This document shows, in pieces, positions 15,738-24,600 of a stretch of DNA of 64,000 nt (the first letter of the stretch is position 1; the number at the start of each line of letters is the position of its first letter). The DNA lies in assembly GCF_900099765.1 (NCBI RefSeq), contig NZ_FNDX01000019.1:1-64000 (forward strand). The letters run 5' to 3'. The stretch is from Paenibacillus typhae (GTDB lineage Bacteria > Bacillota > Bacilli > Paenibacillales > Paenibacillaceae). The position numbers and the translations under genes were made by a program. The notes beneath the pieces were generated by a model. The model was not told where the DNA came from and did not search any database. It saw only the letters and a list, made by a program, of their open reading frames with translations.

Positions 15738-15766
15738 TTGCATGTGGCTTGACGATTCTTTATACT
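15738..15766 (+). promoter_or_regulatory. SigA promoter of decayed secreted-protein gene
   Basis: TTGCAT (15738-15743), 17-nt spacer, TATACT (15761-15766). A tandem 11-bp duplication of ATTTGAAATAC lies between the promoter and the GGAGGG ribosome binding site (around 15785-15806). Confidence 0.6.
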
Positions 15767-15815
15767 CCATGATAACACTTAAAATTTGAAATACATTTGA
15801 AATACATGGAGGGAA

Positions 15816-16387
15816 ATGAACAAGGTGAAAAAGAAAATGACAGCTGCGTTAACGGCGTTTGCTGTTCTGGGCGGGATGGGTGCAGGGGTTGCAGCCGGTG
15901 CTAACCTGTAGGCGATTAAAGCATTTCTGAATCCATCTCCGATCTGCTCGGGGTAACGGTTAATTTTGATGCTGCATCCAGCACTATTTCTTTGGGCGAG
16001 CAGCTTGAGGGCGTATCTATTGCCGCAGGTTTTGACTCCAACTATCACACTAAAGATCCTGATAAAACGGTCTATCTGGATAAGGACTACAAGGATGTTC
16101 ATTTCGATAACGGCAGCGGCACACGCGGCAGCTCCTTCATGCTGTATCCGGATAAAAAATATCAGAAGCTGTACATCCAGGTGGCAGCCATCGGCGGCGA
16201 CATTAAAGACTTTACCATTCAGGACAGCGATACGGATACCTTTCTGAAAAAACAGACCATTACAGCCGAGCAGGGACTCGTTACCGTTGAAGCCAACATT
16301 GCCGGAGTAAGCAAAATTTACGTAACCGGCCAGGTTGAAGACGGCACGACCGTGTTTATTCCATTGACTACTTCATATTATAAGTAA
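15816..16387 (+). pseudogene. Decayed secreted stalk-domain protein gene
   Basis: The frame begins MNKVKKKMTAALTAFAVLGG, a signal peptide, and is stopped by TAG at 15909 where CAG is expected (context GANL-stop-AIKAF). Beyond it the sequence jumps to another frame, at about 15928, reading SESISDLLGVTVNFDAASS and then continuing intact to 16387 (SIAAGFDSNYHTKDP..., GTRGSSFMLYPD, ending TTSYYK). The middle of the copper-amine-oxidase-like domain, roughly 40-60 codons, appears deleted. Nonsense mutation plus out-of-frame deletion make this a pseudogene. The promoter and ribosome binding site still look intact. Confidence 0.78.
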
Positions 16388-16497
16388 ATCTAACACGATA
16401 CACCTAGTTAGAGTGCTGCAGGAGGGTTTCTGCAGTATACAAACTATTATAGATGATGTATGCTTGCAATAACTTATTAGTGTAATTCATATCAATT

Positions 16498-16550
16498 AGG
16501 GTGTTCCAGTGCGCTTAGCGAAGGCAATAGGCGTAGGAACACCCTTCTTG
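16498..16550 (+). terminator. Long-loop hairpin, possible terminator
   Basis: AGGGTGTTCC (16498-16507) pairs with GGAACACCCT (16536-16545) around a 28-nt loop, followed by TTCTTG. It lies between the pseudogene and the next gene. Confidence 0.5.
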
Positions 16551-16577
16551 CATTTCTAAGTTAGAGAGGAGTGTTAA

Positions 16578-16961
16578 ATGAAAAATGTAGAAGAGTTGAA
16601 GAAAGACTACCAGATGATCGAAGAGAGGATTATGAGATTTATAACTGAACATTCAGCTGTTGTGTATGCAGTAGATTCCGGAGATATTGTGGAAGGCGGA
16701 ACATTCACCTGGGCTGCATTAAGTTCAGACGACAGAATTCTGCAAGCTCAACTCAGGCTTGATAATATAACGGTTTCAGAACTGGCCAGACAGAGGCTGG
16801 AACAAATTCATAGCAAGTACATAGCGGATTTCGACCGGAGCCGCGGAATGGTGCTTAGATATATAAGGCAGGATTCCATTCTGTTAAAAATACTCACTTT
16901 AGAAGCAGCTGCCGAAGTTGCCAAAAATGAGCTGCATCTTCAAAAGTTTTTACTTGCTTAA
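16578..16961 (+). CDS. Hypothetical protein
   Basis: 127 residues, predicted mostly helical, soluble, not recognised. The N-terminal region (MKNVEELKKDYQMIEERIMRFITEHS) looks like an amphipathic helix, followed by a short stretch VVYAVDSGDIVEGGTFTWAAL and a long helical C-terminus. GAGAGGAG lies about 8 nt before the ATG, and a terminator follows, so it is likely a single-gene unit. Confidence 0.6.
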   Translation: MKNVEELKKDYQMIEERIMRFITEHSAVVYAVDSGDIVEGGTFTWAALSSDDRILQAQLRLDNITVSELARQRLEQIHSKYIADFDRSRGMVLRYIRQDSILLKILTLEAAAEVAKNELHLQKFLLA

Positions 16962-16983
16962 ATTAAATATTAATTTTAATTAA

Positions 16984-17014
16984 CCTGCCGGGGTATGCCT
17001 GGCGGGTTTTTATT
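16984..17014 (+). terminator. Terminator
   Basis: CCTGCC (16984-16989) and GGCGGG (17001-17006) form a short stem followed by TTTTTATTT. Confidence 0.75.
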
Positions 17015-17056
17015 TGAATTATAGCTTTAGCACATTAGGCCTCACACAAAAAAATC

Positions 17057-17080
17057 GGAGCCCTATTTCTAGGGCTCCTT
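17057..17080. terminator. Second hairpin between hypothetical gene and rsmD
   Basis: GGAGCCCT (17057-17064) / AGGGCTCC (17071-17078) with a run of A before and TTT after, so it could work in either direction. The rest of the 380-bp gap holds no credible gene. Confidence 0.6.
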
Positions 17081-17256
17081 TCATGGGAGAGGAGAAACCG
17101 GACGAAGAGCTTATGGGGAAACGTAAGCCTGCTCCGCGGTTGTCTACGACATTTTGTGATGTCGATAGTTACATGATGTCCGGGATTGGACGGTTCTATA
17201 CATGGTCTTTGATTATTTTTCCGGTTTACTCCAAACATCCACGAATAGACAAACTT

Positions 17257-17285
17257 TTTATTTAACCGGTTAATTGTGGTACTAT
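17257..17285 (+). promoter_or_regulatory. Candidate promoter of rsmD-coaD with internal palindrome
   Basis: TTTATT (17257-17262), 17-nt spacer, TACTAT (17280-17285). A perfect 12-bp palindrome TTAACCGGTTAA (17262-17273) fills the spacer and could be an operator. The -35 is weak, so the call is tentative. Confidence 0.4.
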
Positions 17286-17343
17286 AGGCTTGGACTTATG
17301 CCCCTAACGGCATAATAAACAGAGACATAGAGCAGGTGAATCG

Positions 17344-17952
17344 GTGAGAGTTGTATCGGGAAGTGCCAAGGGAAGACCCTTGAAAAGTGTACCGGGTAAC
17401 GGGACGCGTCCAACGACCGACAAGGTGAAGGAAGCGCTGTTCAGCATGATTGGCCCTTATTTTGAAGGCGGCAGTGCGCTGGATTTGTTCGCCGGCACCG
17501 GCGGTCTTGGAATTGAAGCGCTGAGCAGAGGGATGGAACGCGCGGTGTTTGTAGACATGGAACAGAAAAGCATTGATACGGTGCGGGCCAATCTGAAGGC
17601 AGCAAAGCTGGAGGGGCAGGCAGAGGTATACCGCAACGATGCCGGACGGGCTCTTGGTGCGCTGGAGAAGCGGGGAAGGGCTTTTGATCTTGTGTTTCTG
17701 GACCCGCCTTACCGGATGAAGCACGGCGATGAGTTGATGCTGGCCTTGGCCGGCAAAGGCTTGCTTAGGCCTGATGCGGTTATAGTACTGGAACATGAAT
17801 CAGGCTACGCCTACCCTGAAGAGATTCCGGGGTTCTACCGGACAAGACAGGCTATATATGGGGAGACGGCGATTTCCATCTATCAGTACGAAGCTGCTTC
17901 AGAAGAAGCTGCTGAGAGCGGCAGGGAGGGTAACGATGAGTCTGCAAATTAG
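17344..17952 (+). CDS. rsmD: 16S rRNA (guanine(966)-N(2))-methyltransferase
   Basis: 202 residues. A SAM-dependent methyltransferase that modifies G966 of 16S rRNA in the small subunit. Visible motifs: [11 protein letters not shown] at the start, [17 protein letters not shown]-binding [19 protein letters not shown] and the catalytic DPPY ([10 protein letters not shown]). Length is normal. GTG start with AGCAGGTGAA upstream. It overlaps coaD by 17 nt, the standard gene pair in Bacillota. Confidence 0.93.
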   Translation: MRVVSGSAKGRPLKSVPGNGTRPTTDKVKEALFSMIGPYFEGGSALDLFAGTGGLGIEALSRGMERAVFVDMEQKSIDTVRANLKAAKLEGQAEVYRNDAGRALGALEKRGRAFDLVFLDPPYRMKHGDELMLALAGKGLLRPDAVIVLEHESGYAYPEEIPGFYRTRQAIYGETAISIYQYEAASEEAAESGREGNDESAN

Positions 17953-18454
17953 AAAAGAACGTGTTGCCATCTATCCGGGAAGCTTTGATCCGGTTACGAT
18001 GGGGCATATTGATATTATCCGGCGCGCTGCCAAACAGTTTGACAGGCTTATAGTTACCGTGCTGAATAATCTTAGCAAAAAACCGATGTTTACCGTAGAA
18101 GAGCGCACAGAGCTGCTGCGGCAGGCAACGGCGGACCTTCCTAATGTGGAGGTGGACAGCTTCCGGGATCTGCTGGTGAATTATCTCCGCCAAAAGAACG
18201 CACAGGTCATCGTGCGCGGAATCCGTACGGTTACCGACTTCGAATATGAGCTGCAGACTGCTTCGATCAATCACAGCCTGGACCCTGAAGTGGAAACCAT
18301 CTTCATGATGACTAACCCCAAATATTCCTACCTTAGCTCAAGTGTGGTGAAGGAGCTGGCCCATTTCGGCGGGAATGTATCCGAATTTGTCACCCCCGAG
18401 GTCGAGCAGGCGATGAAGCTCAAATTCAGCCAGCTGGACGCCGGAGCCAGGTAA
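17936..18454 (+). CDS. coaD: Phosphopantetheine adenylyltransferase
   Basis: 172 residues. Transfers AMP from ATP to 4'-phosphopantetheine, the penultimate step of coenzyme A synthesis. Nucleotidyltransferase motifs are present: [12 protein letters not shown] (T/HxGH) near the N-terminus and [11 protein letters not shown] near the C-terminus (the ISSxxVR loop). Start set at the ATG preceded by AGGGAGGG, inside the end of rsmD. Its 3' end overlaps that of convergent ylbJ by 29 nt. Confidence 0.95.
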   Translation: MSLQIRKERVAIYPGSFDPVTMGHIDIIRRAAKQFDRLIVTVLNNLSKKPMFTVEERTELLRQATADLPNVEVDSFRDLLVNYLRQKNAQVIVRGIRTVTDFEYELQTASINHSLDPEVETIFMMTNPKYSYLSSSVVKELAHFGGNVSEFVTPEVEQAMKLKFSQLDAGAR

Positions 18455-19655
18455 CCATATATACAACTGCTGACAAGACAGATAATAGCAGCAAAAGAAG
18501 AGTCTGCAGGCTCAGCAGCTGTGGAAGCATATTCCAGACGGCAAGCGGTCCGGTTATTCCGGCATCGCCTGCCGTTTCTGTGCTGCTGATGACCGGAAGA
18601 ACAGGGGCAGGCACATGCTTCAGCGGCTGCCAGAGCACAAAGGTCAAGACGAAAGCATACAGGCTGTGCAGCAGACGTCCGGCAGCATATGGAAGGAACC
18701 GGGCTTTGGCCTGCTTCAGGGCAGTCAGTGCCTGAAGCTGCCCACAGATTCCGCTCCACCCCAGCACTGCGGACAGGAGTGCAAGGCTGGTTACACCTAT
18801 TGCTCCAAAGGTAAACGGTTCTGTAACCTGCGAAGTCAAGGCATTGGCGCCCAGATGAATCTCGAGTACACTGGCGGCAAATCCCGGCGACAGCTGCGGG
18901 AACCAGGCGGTGATAATGTTGATAACAACGGAGAACATGATCATATAACCGCCGATTACCATCAGGCTCTGCACTGCGGCAGATACAGATTCGCCCAGCA
19001 GCCTGCCGAAGCTGCGCCCGTCCTGTTCACGTGCCTCAAACATGGCCTGTCGGACCCTAGACGGCAATGATGCGGGCTTGACAGCCGGGGGTTCCGGGCT
19101 GCCGGCGATTGTACGGCTTCTGCCCGAGAACAGCGCTGCCGTGAATCCTGCGGCCAGGCCGGATACCCAGTGAATGGCTAACAGGGCATAGCCTGCTGCG
19201 GGGCTGTGCAGGAAAGCTGAACCGACTACAATTACTAGAGTTACAGGGCTGGAAAAATGGGCCAGTGAAGCGAGGCGGCCGGCATCCTTGTCCGAAATGC
19301 CGCCCTGCTTATGAAGCTGCTGTACACCGCCTGCCCCTGCGGGAAAACCGGCGGTCATGCCGAGTGCCAGCGTCCAGCCACCGGCGCCCGGCAGCCGGAA
19401 CACTCGGGTCATGAGCGGCCCCAGCAATACACCGAAGCCGTGTATGAAGCCTGAGGCTGTCAGCATTTCCGAGAGGATAAGGAACGGCAGGAGCGTCGGG
19501 AAAATCAGCGTCCACCACAGCTTGAGGCCCTGCAGTGAAGCCGCCAAGGACGATTCAGGAGACGAGATGATGGCTGCTGCAAGCAGGATGGCTGCGGCTC
19601 CGGTCAGAAAAGGCGCCGATTCTGAAGTTATTCTCCGTATTTTAATGTTATTCAT
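18426..19655 (-). CDS. ylbJ: Sporulation integral membrane protein YlbJ
   Basis: 409 residues with about eight or more transmembrane helices. It belongs to the nucleoside-recognition (Gate) domain family, shown by [30 protein letters not shown] and the repeated [20 protein letters not shown] segment. YlbJ is needed for normal spores in Bacillus, where it is expressed in the mother cell. Start placed at MNNIKIRR with GAAGAGGTGAAG upstream; a 23-residue N-terminal extension in the same frame lacks support. It is convergent with coaD. Confidence 0.9.
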   Translation of the reverse strand: MNNIKIRRITSESAPFLTGAAAILLAAAIISSPESSLAASLQGLKLWWTLIFPTLLPFLILSEMLTASGFIHGFGVLLGPLMTRVFRLPGAGGWTLALGMTAGFPAGAGGVQQLHKQGGISDKDAGRLASLAHFSSPVTLVIVVGSAFLHSPAAGYALLAIHWVSGLAAGFTAALFSGRSRTIAGSPEPPAVKPASLPSRVRQAMFEAREQDGRSFGRLLGESVSAAVQSLMVIGGYMIMFSVVINIITAWFPQLSPGFAASVLEIHLGANALTSQVTEPFTFGAIGVTSLALLSAVLGWSGICGQLQALTALKQAKARFLPYAAGRLLHSLYAFVLTFVLWQPLKHVPAPVLPVISSTETAGDAGITGPLAVWNMLPQLLSLQTLLLLLLSVLSAVVYMVTWLRRPAG

Positions 19656-19792
19656 TTTGAGCTTCACCTCTTCATAGGTTAAGACATGGCTTACGACTGT
19701 TATCAATTTATGCAGAGCAGACAACCATCATGCCATAGCGGTCACAAGCCGCCTGAAGCAGGCAGAGAGCCGCAGGAAAGAAGGGAATAGCA

Positions 19793-20842
19793 TTGAGGCA
19801 GCATAAACGCCGGGTAGGATTCCGCGCGATCGCCTACTTGTTTACTTTTGTGGTTATACTCTATGTTACTGTTTTTATGAATACTCCTTATATTGTGTAT
19901 CAGCCGGGGAGAGCCTCTGAGGTGGCACCGATGATCAAGGTAGAGAATGCATACAAGGATGAAAAGGGCACCTTCATGATGACCACGGTATCCGCAAGCT
20001 ATGCCAATGTGGCGCTGCTTATCGCCTCAGTCTTTAATTCCAACAGTGAGGTTGTGCTGAAAGAGACGCGTCTTGGAAACAAAACAGAGCAGGAATACGC
20101 GGCGGAGCAGGTATATTATATGAACAGCTCACAGTCTTTCGCCGTACAGGCCGCTTATCATGCGGCGGGTATCCCTTATGAGGACGTAGTGGACTACCTG
20201 TATGTTTTCTCTGTGCCGGGTACCGCTAACTCTAACCAGTTCCGTCCGGGAGACCGGATAGTCAGCGTAGAGGGACAGCATATCCCTGATCCGCAGGCTT
20301 TGTCTGCACTGCTGTCATCCAGAAAAATTGGAGACCGGGTGAAGGCGGTACTGCAGCGGGACGGGAAAGAAATTACAGAGCAGGTAGCATTGGTTGAGGT
20401 AATAGATCCGGATACCGGAAAAGGAAAACCGGGATTAGGTGTAGTTATCGGAGCTGTCCAGAAGGTGGAGCCCAAGGTTGCGGGCAAATCGGTCAGCTTC
20501 ACGGATACCGATGTCGGCGGACCGTCAGCAGGGCTTATGTTTACTATGGAAATCTATAACCAGCTTACTCCGGGCGACTTGACCGGAGGTCACAGAATAG
20601 CCGGGACTGGTACCATTAATGCCGAAGGCACCGTGGGGGCCATCGGCGGGGTTAAGCATAAAATTGTTGCTGCGGACCGCGAGCGGGCAGAGGTGTTCTT
20701 CGTGCCAGCCAAGAACTATGATGAAGCCAAGGCGAAGGCAGACGAAATAGGCACCTCGATGAAGCTGGTGCCTGTATCAACGCTGGGCGAGGCGCTGGAT
20801 TATATGGAGAAGCTGCCGGCTACAGCATCACCGGCGGCTTGA
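19793..20842 (+). CDS. YlbL/SepM family PDZ-Lon-like serine protease
   Basis: 349 residues: N-terminal transmembrane helix (about 12-30), a PDZ domain (about 125-215, with FRPGDRIVSVEGQHIPD) and a Lon-type protease domain with nucleophile serine in DVGGPSAGLMFTMEI and lysine in AIGGVKHKIVAA. This membrane-anchored protease is the Bacillota YlbL family; the streptococcal member SepM processes a peptide pheromone. TTG start with AAGGGA upstream. Its 3' end overlaps convergent ylbM by 23 nt. Confidence 0.9.
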   Translation: MRQHKRRVGFRAIAYLFTFVVILYVTVFMNTPYIVYQPGRASEVAPMIKVENAYKDEKGTFMMTTVSASYANVALLIASVFNSNSEVVLKETRLGNKTEQEYAAEQVYYMNSSQSFAVQAAYHAAGIPYEDVVDYLYVFSVPGTANSNQFRPGDRIVSVEGQHIPDPQALSALLSSRKIGDRVKAVLQRDGKEITEQVALVEVIDPDTGKGKPGLGVVIGAVQKVEPKVAGKSVSFTDTDVGGPSAGLMFTMEIYNQLTPGDLTGGHRIAGTGTINAEGTVGAIGGVKHKIVAADRERAEVFFVPAKNYDEAKAKADEIGTSMKLVPVSTLGEALDYMEKLPATASPAA

Positions 20843-22058
20843 GATAGTCAGCGTACAGATCAGCCCGCCGGGGCTCATTGAAAGCCCCGGCGTAGGCGGC
20901 GGCGGCCCGGAGGTCACGTTCCAGTCCGGGATGGGTGAACTGCGCCGGTGAGAGAACAACCGGCCAGGCTGCCGTCTGCTTCATCTTCTTGAGCAGTGTG
21001 CGCCCGCTCTCGCGGAAGCCCAGCACGCGGATGTATCCGGGTCCGCCGGCTAATACGGACGGGGCCAATTCAGCCTTGCTGTGATTCAATAAGGCATGGA
21101 CAAGCAGGCGCTGCAGGCGGGTATGCGTGTAGCGCTTGCTTTTTAGCGCATCCAGCAGCCCACTTACGGTGAATGGATCCAGCTGCGGCAATACCTTGAG
21201 CAGCCGGTTCTCCAGCCCTTCATTCATATCCTGGAGCTCCCGCAGCTCTTCAGCGGTCCGGGTTATGAGGATATGGCGCAGCTGGCTGCGGTAGTCCTCC
21301 AGACTTATCGGGCCTCTGCCTGCCGCATGTTCCCTCTTCAGGATGGACATGCTATATTCCGGCATGTATGCCGCCGGAGACCCCCCTTCCAGCAGCAGCC
21401 GGCGGATCGCCGTTGCGCTGGCAATGGACGACCCGCGCTGCAGCGGGTCGTGGAACCCCGCGCCGGTGCGCGGCACGGTGAAGGGCCTGATCGCGCTGCC
21501 GAGCCGGCGCAGCGCGATCAGGTAGTGCAGGCCGAGGCTGTTGTTGGGCTGCCGCAGCAGCGCCTCGGCCTCTAGAGGGCTCCCGTGCCCGGCGGGAGCC
21601 TGGGACCAGACGGCCGCCGCAGCAGCGCTGAAGGCGGCCGGGAAGCTCGCTCCGAGCGCCAGGCGGCGGCGGAGCTCTTCCTGCAGCTCGCTGCTCTCAT
21701 CGGCCAGGAACTCCGCCAGCCCGAGCAGATCGCTTAAACGGCCTGCTTCGGAGCCGAAGCACAGGCTGTCCACGACTCCGGTCGCCTCCAGCAGTGCAAC
21801 TGCTCCGAAGGCGAACCACTCGGCCGGCTGCAGGGCATAGCCGACCGGCAGCTCCAGCACGAGGTCGGCGCCCATATGCAGCGCCATCTCCGTGCGGGCC
21901 TGCTTGCTCACCGCCGCCGGCTCGCCGCGCTGGGTGAACGGCCCGCTCATCACGACGATGGACGTGTCCGCGCCGGTCAGTCTTTTGGCCTCGTTAAAAT
22001 GATGGACATGGCCGTTATGTAAAGGATTATATTCAGCGATGATGCCGACTGTAGTCAC
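20820..22058 (-). CDS. tmcAL: tRNA(Met) cytidine acetate ligase (TmcAL)
   Basis: 412 residues, YlbM family. It acetylates the wobble cytidine of elongator tRNA(Met) using acetate and ATP. The N-terminal nucleotidyltransferase fold starts TTVGIIAEYNPLHNGHVHH with the HxGH motif; VVMSGPFTQRGEPA follows. Start is a GTG 11 nt after GGAG; the open frame upstream has no family features. B. subtilis TmcAL is 415 residues. The stretch 21400-21960 is markedly GC-rich compared with the rest of the gene. Divergent from the DUF177 gene. Confidence 0.9.
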   Translation of the reverse strand: MTTVGIIAEYNPLHNGHVHHFNEAKRLTGADTSIVVMSGPFTQRGEPAAVSKQARTEMALHMGADLVLELPVGYALQPAEWFAFGAVALLEATGVVDSLCFGSEAGRLSDLLGLAEFLADESSELQEELRRRLALGASFPAAFSAAAAAVWSQAPAGHGSPLEAEALLRQPNNSLGLHYLIALRRLGSAIRPFTVPRTGAGFHDPLQRGSSIASATAIRRLLLEGGSPAAYMPEYSMSILKREHAAGRGPISLEDYRSQLRHILITRTAEELRELQDMNEGLENRLLKVLPQLDPFTVSGLLDALKSKRYTHTRLQRLLVHALLNHSKAELAPSVLAGGPGYIRVLGFRESGRTLLKKMKQTAAWPVVLSPAQFTHPGLERDLRAAAAYAGAFNEPRRADLYADYLKPPVML

Positions 22059-22151
22059 TGGTCGTGTCACTCCAAATCGTATTTGATATATTGGGTTAAT
22101 AGTTATATCATAAGTTGTCCCGGTTATCGAAACAATATAAAGGAAAAATGG

Positions 22152-22181
22152 TTGACAAACTTCGGTAATTCTAGGTATAAT
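22152..22181 (+). promoter_or_regulatory. SigA promoter of DUF177-rpmF operon
   Basis: Consensus TTGACA (22152-22157) and TATAAT (22176-22181) with an 18-nt spacer, about 27 bp before the gene start. Confidence 0.85.
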
Positions 22182-22208
22182 AATTTTTGTTTGTTTGGAG
22201 TGATGAAT

Positions 22209-22730
22209 ATGAAGATTCACTTTCGCAAATTGGCAAATGCCGACGAGCCTCTGCACCTCCATGAGACACTGGATGTCAGCGAGCTTGTCAAAGGGCGGAA
22301 GGATATACTTTCTGTTGCACCGCTTACAGTGAACCTTAAAGCGCTGCCCGCGGGAACCGATAGTGTGAACGTGGTAGGAACATTGGAAGGGAATGTGGAC
22401 ATGTTATGTGCACGTTGCCTCAGCGAGGTTAACAGCAAATTGAACATTCCTTTTGCTGAGACTTTCAAATGGCTTAAGCAGCCGCTTCTTCCAGATGACG
22501 AAGATGACGAACTCATCTACGCCACGGACGAGATTGTGGATCTTGTTCCTTATGCGGAAGAAAACTTCGTACTGCACTTACCGGATTCGGTATTGTGCAA
22601 GGCAGACTGTCTTGGTCTTTGTCAGACATGTGGACAAAATTTGAACGAAGGCACCTGCAGTTGCGACAACACAGTAGTCGATCCCCGGCTTGCTGCGTTG
22701 AAAGGATTCTTTACCAAGCAAGATGACTAA
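22209..22730 (+). CDS. DUF177 (YceD/YlbN) family protein
   Basis: 173 residues. Conserved DUF177 protein, nearly always encoded just before rpmF; the family is linked to 23S rRNA or ribosome accumulation. Two CxxC pairs are visible (MLCARCLSEV in the middle and CLGLCQTCGQN near the end). A DDEDDELIY acidic patch lies between. Start chosen at the second ATG, 8 nt after GGAG. Co-transcribed with rpmF 53 bp downstream. Confidence 0.9.
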   Translation: MKIHFRKLANADEPLHLHETLDVSELVKGRKDILSVAPLTVNLKALPAGTDSVNVVGTLEGNVDMLCARCLSEVNSKLNIPFAETFKWLKQPLLPDDEDDELIYATDEIVDLVPYAEENFVLHLPDSVLCKADCLGLCQTCGQNLNEGTCSCDNTVVDPRLAALKGFFTKQDD

Positions 22731-22783
22731 GAACAAATCCCGGGTTATAACGGGTCAACAACAAATTCAGGAGGTTGATAATC

Positions 22784-22957
22784 ATGGCAGTACCACAACG
22801 CAGAACGTCCAAGACTCGCCGCGACAAACGTCGCACTCACTTCAAACTGGTAGTACCAGGTATGGTGAAATGTGAACAATGCGGAGAGCTGAAACTGGCT
22901 CACCACGTATGCAAAGTTTGCGGAACTTACAAAGCTAGAGAAATCATCAAACAATAG
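22784..22957 (+). CDS. rpmF: 50S ribosomal protein L32
   Basis: 57 residues of standard length, beginning [20 protein letters not shown] zinc ribbon with two CxxC pairs (KCEQCGE and KVCG preceded by HHVC) is kept, so this is the zinc-binding form. AGGAGGTTGATAATC precedes the ATG. Operon with DUF177, ended by a terminator. Confidence 0.97.
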   Translation: MAVPQRRTSKTRRDKRRTHFKLVVPGMVKCEQCGELKLAHHVCKVCGTYKAREIIKQ

Positions 22958-22972
22958 TTTGTGATAAGAGAT

Positions 22973-23005
22973 AGCACTTCATCTTAGGGTGGGGTGCTTT
23001 TTTTT
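22973..23005 (+). terminator. Terminator after rpmF
   Basis: A short stem AGCAC/GTGCT with a long loop is followed by nine T (22998-23006). Confidence 0.75.
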
Positions 23006-23006
23006 T

Positions 23007-23775
23007 ATGGGCTTAAGAGTTTTTCCCGAGCCTGATTGGATTGTCGTCACTTTATTTCACGCATTAAACGCATTAACCGGAATTCTAGTGATTGGTTGTA
23101 AAATCGCTGCTTATTTTAGCCCGGAATCCACTTTGGGCATCAAAACAGTGGAATTAAGTGACGTTATTCCAATTAGGCTTATCTTTTATGCGTCCATTAA
23201 ATCAGACAGTCAGTCTATACTTGAGTCTAACGGACACCAGCGCCTTTATTTTCACCAAAAGAGAGCGATTTCCCGTCTAACGGACCGTAGTGCGCTTATT
23301 ACCTCTCATGAAGCTATTATCTAGGCCAATATCAGTATTTAACGGCGCTGGAGTCCGTTAGCCTGCTGGGAAGGGGCTCCAAGCACCAATAAGGGCTTCC
23401 CGGTCCGTTACTCTCTGCTGGAACATTGGGCGGAACTCGAGCTTGACCCTTTTCGGGAAAATCCCCACCGACCTAGCAGTTAACCTTCTCAGTTGAACTT
23501 TCAGTTAGGCATTCATTTGCCCTTTCAGTTGAGCTTGCTGCTATGCCTCCGGCGAAACTTCCGGATAACCGATGGTTTAAGCTCCCATTGAGCCCGATAA
23601 ATACACTGCAACCCTGCTTGTGCGGTTTTGTCCGCTTGATCCATAAATAACTTACGTCAATTGCAGCTGGCCTTCTGCTTGCCGGAATCCCGGAAACAGG
23701 GCTGACCGCCCCGGCAGAGGATACCTTAGAAATGTAACTTTCATGTCAATGCTTTATTTTTGGCGGCTGATGCTT
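23007..23775. repeat. Gene-free region with CTAACGGAC repeats
   Basis: About 770 bp without a credible gene. The 9-bp core CTAACGGAC occurs directly at 23227-23235 and 23277-23285 and in inverted form (GTCCGTTA) at 23353-23360 and 23403-23410. The 23450-23530 part has three near repeats of TTCAGTTGA/TTCAGTTAG. A 111-codon open frame at the beginning has no ribosome binding site of its own and no recognisable product. It looks like an interspersed repeat element; similar sequences occur in Paenibacillus genomes from memory. Confidence 0.5.
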
Positions 23776-23803
23776 TATACTACATATTAGTACCTGGTTC
23801 TAA
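23776..23803 (+). promoter_or_regulatory. fapR promoter -10 and FapR operator
   Basis: The palindrome TTAGTACCTGGTTCTAA (23787-23803) matches the known FapR box (TTAGTACCTGGTACTAA-like) with one change. It lies just downstream of a TATACT -10 element (23776-23781), where bound FapR would block initiation. FapR releases this site when malonyl-CoA or malonyl-ACP binds. It should control the whole fapR-plsX-fab operon. Confidence 0.85.
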
Positions 23804-23994
23804 AATGAAATTTTAACCATAACGTAAGTGATCACAGCGGCCTTTCCGCGGCCGGATGCTTTGTTCAAATATAAGAATACTAAAGGCGTAACGCCATAAA
23901 TCATCCTTATATTACAGGCTGTTTACGGCAAACCTTCCGCTTCCGGACGGTTGAGCAGTGAACAGCCTGAGCATGTGCCAGGAGGTGAGCCGCC

Positions 23995-24600
23995 ATAGAG
24001 CGGATGTCCAAGAAAGAGCGCCAGCAGAAGCTGCTTCAGATCATCGACGGCAATCCGTTTGTGACAGACCGGGAGCTGACCCGGCAGCTCAAGGTGAGCA
24101 TCCAGACGATCCGGCTGGACAGGCTGGAGCTGGGAATACCGGAGCTGCGCGAACGGATGAAGCAGATGGCAGAGCACTCCTATGATCAGGTGCGTTCACT
24201 GCCGCCTGATGAAGTGGTCGGTGACATTGTGGATCTGCAGCTGGACAAGAGCGGTATATCCATCTTTGAGATCCGTGAAGAGCATGTTTTCTCCAGAAAC
24301 GGGATCGCCCGCGGCCATTATGTGTTTGGACAGGCGAATTCGCTGGCGGTGGCTGTAATCAACGATGAGATTGCACTGACGGCTTCCGCCGATATCCGGT
24401 TTGTGCGGATGGTGCGGCTCGGAGAGAAATGTATTGCCAAAGCGCAGGTGCGTTCACTTGCCGGCCGGGGCGGCAAGGCCGAAGTGGACGTGTTTACGTA
24501 TGTCGGGGAAGAACTTGTGTTTCAGGGTCATTTCGTAGTATACCGCTCTGCAGTTGAAGAATACAGCGAAGGGGGAAACCGCAATGCTGATCGCCATTGA
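23995..24600 (+). CDS. fapR: Transcription factor FapR, fatty-acid/phospholipid synthesis repressor
   Basis: About 198-201 residues. N-terminal helix-turn-helix (TDRELTRQLKVSIQTIRLDRLELGIPELRER) and C-terminal hot-dog effector domain (EHVFSRNGIARGHYVFGQANSLAVAVI) that binds malonyl-CoA. The first ATG is at 24004, 18 nt from the only ribosome binding site AGGAGG (23980-23985), too far. An ATA codon at 23995 is 9 nt from it and would give a start xERMSKKERQQK that matches, from memory, the MERLPKK-type N-terminus of relatives. A non-standard AUA start is therefore possible; otherwise translation starts at 24004. It overlaps plsX by 17 nt. Confidence 0.9.
   Translation: MERMSKKERQQKLLQIIDGNPFVTDRELTRQLKVSIQTIRLDRLELGIPELRERMKQMAEHSYDQVRSLPPDEVVGDIVDLQLDKSGISIFEIREEHVFSRNGIARGHYVFGQANSLAVAVINDEIALTASADIRFVRMVRLGEKCIAKAQVRSLAGRGGKAEVDVFTYVGEELVFQGHFVVYRSAVEEYSEGGNRNADRH

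Noticed and set aside
17014..17265. 83-codon open frame before rsmD
   Set aside because: Contains a terminator hairpin and lacks a ribosome binding site; product unlike any protein.
22059..22262. 68-residue N-terminal extension of TmcAL
   Set aside because: Family N-terminus (TTVGIIAEYNPLHNGH) starts at the GTG at 22058; the upstream part covers the divergent promoter.
22989..23324. 111-codon open frame after rpmF
   Set aside because: Begins inside the rpmF terminator, has no ribosome binding site and crosses the repeat region.
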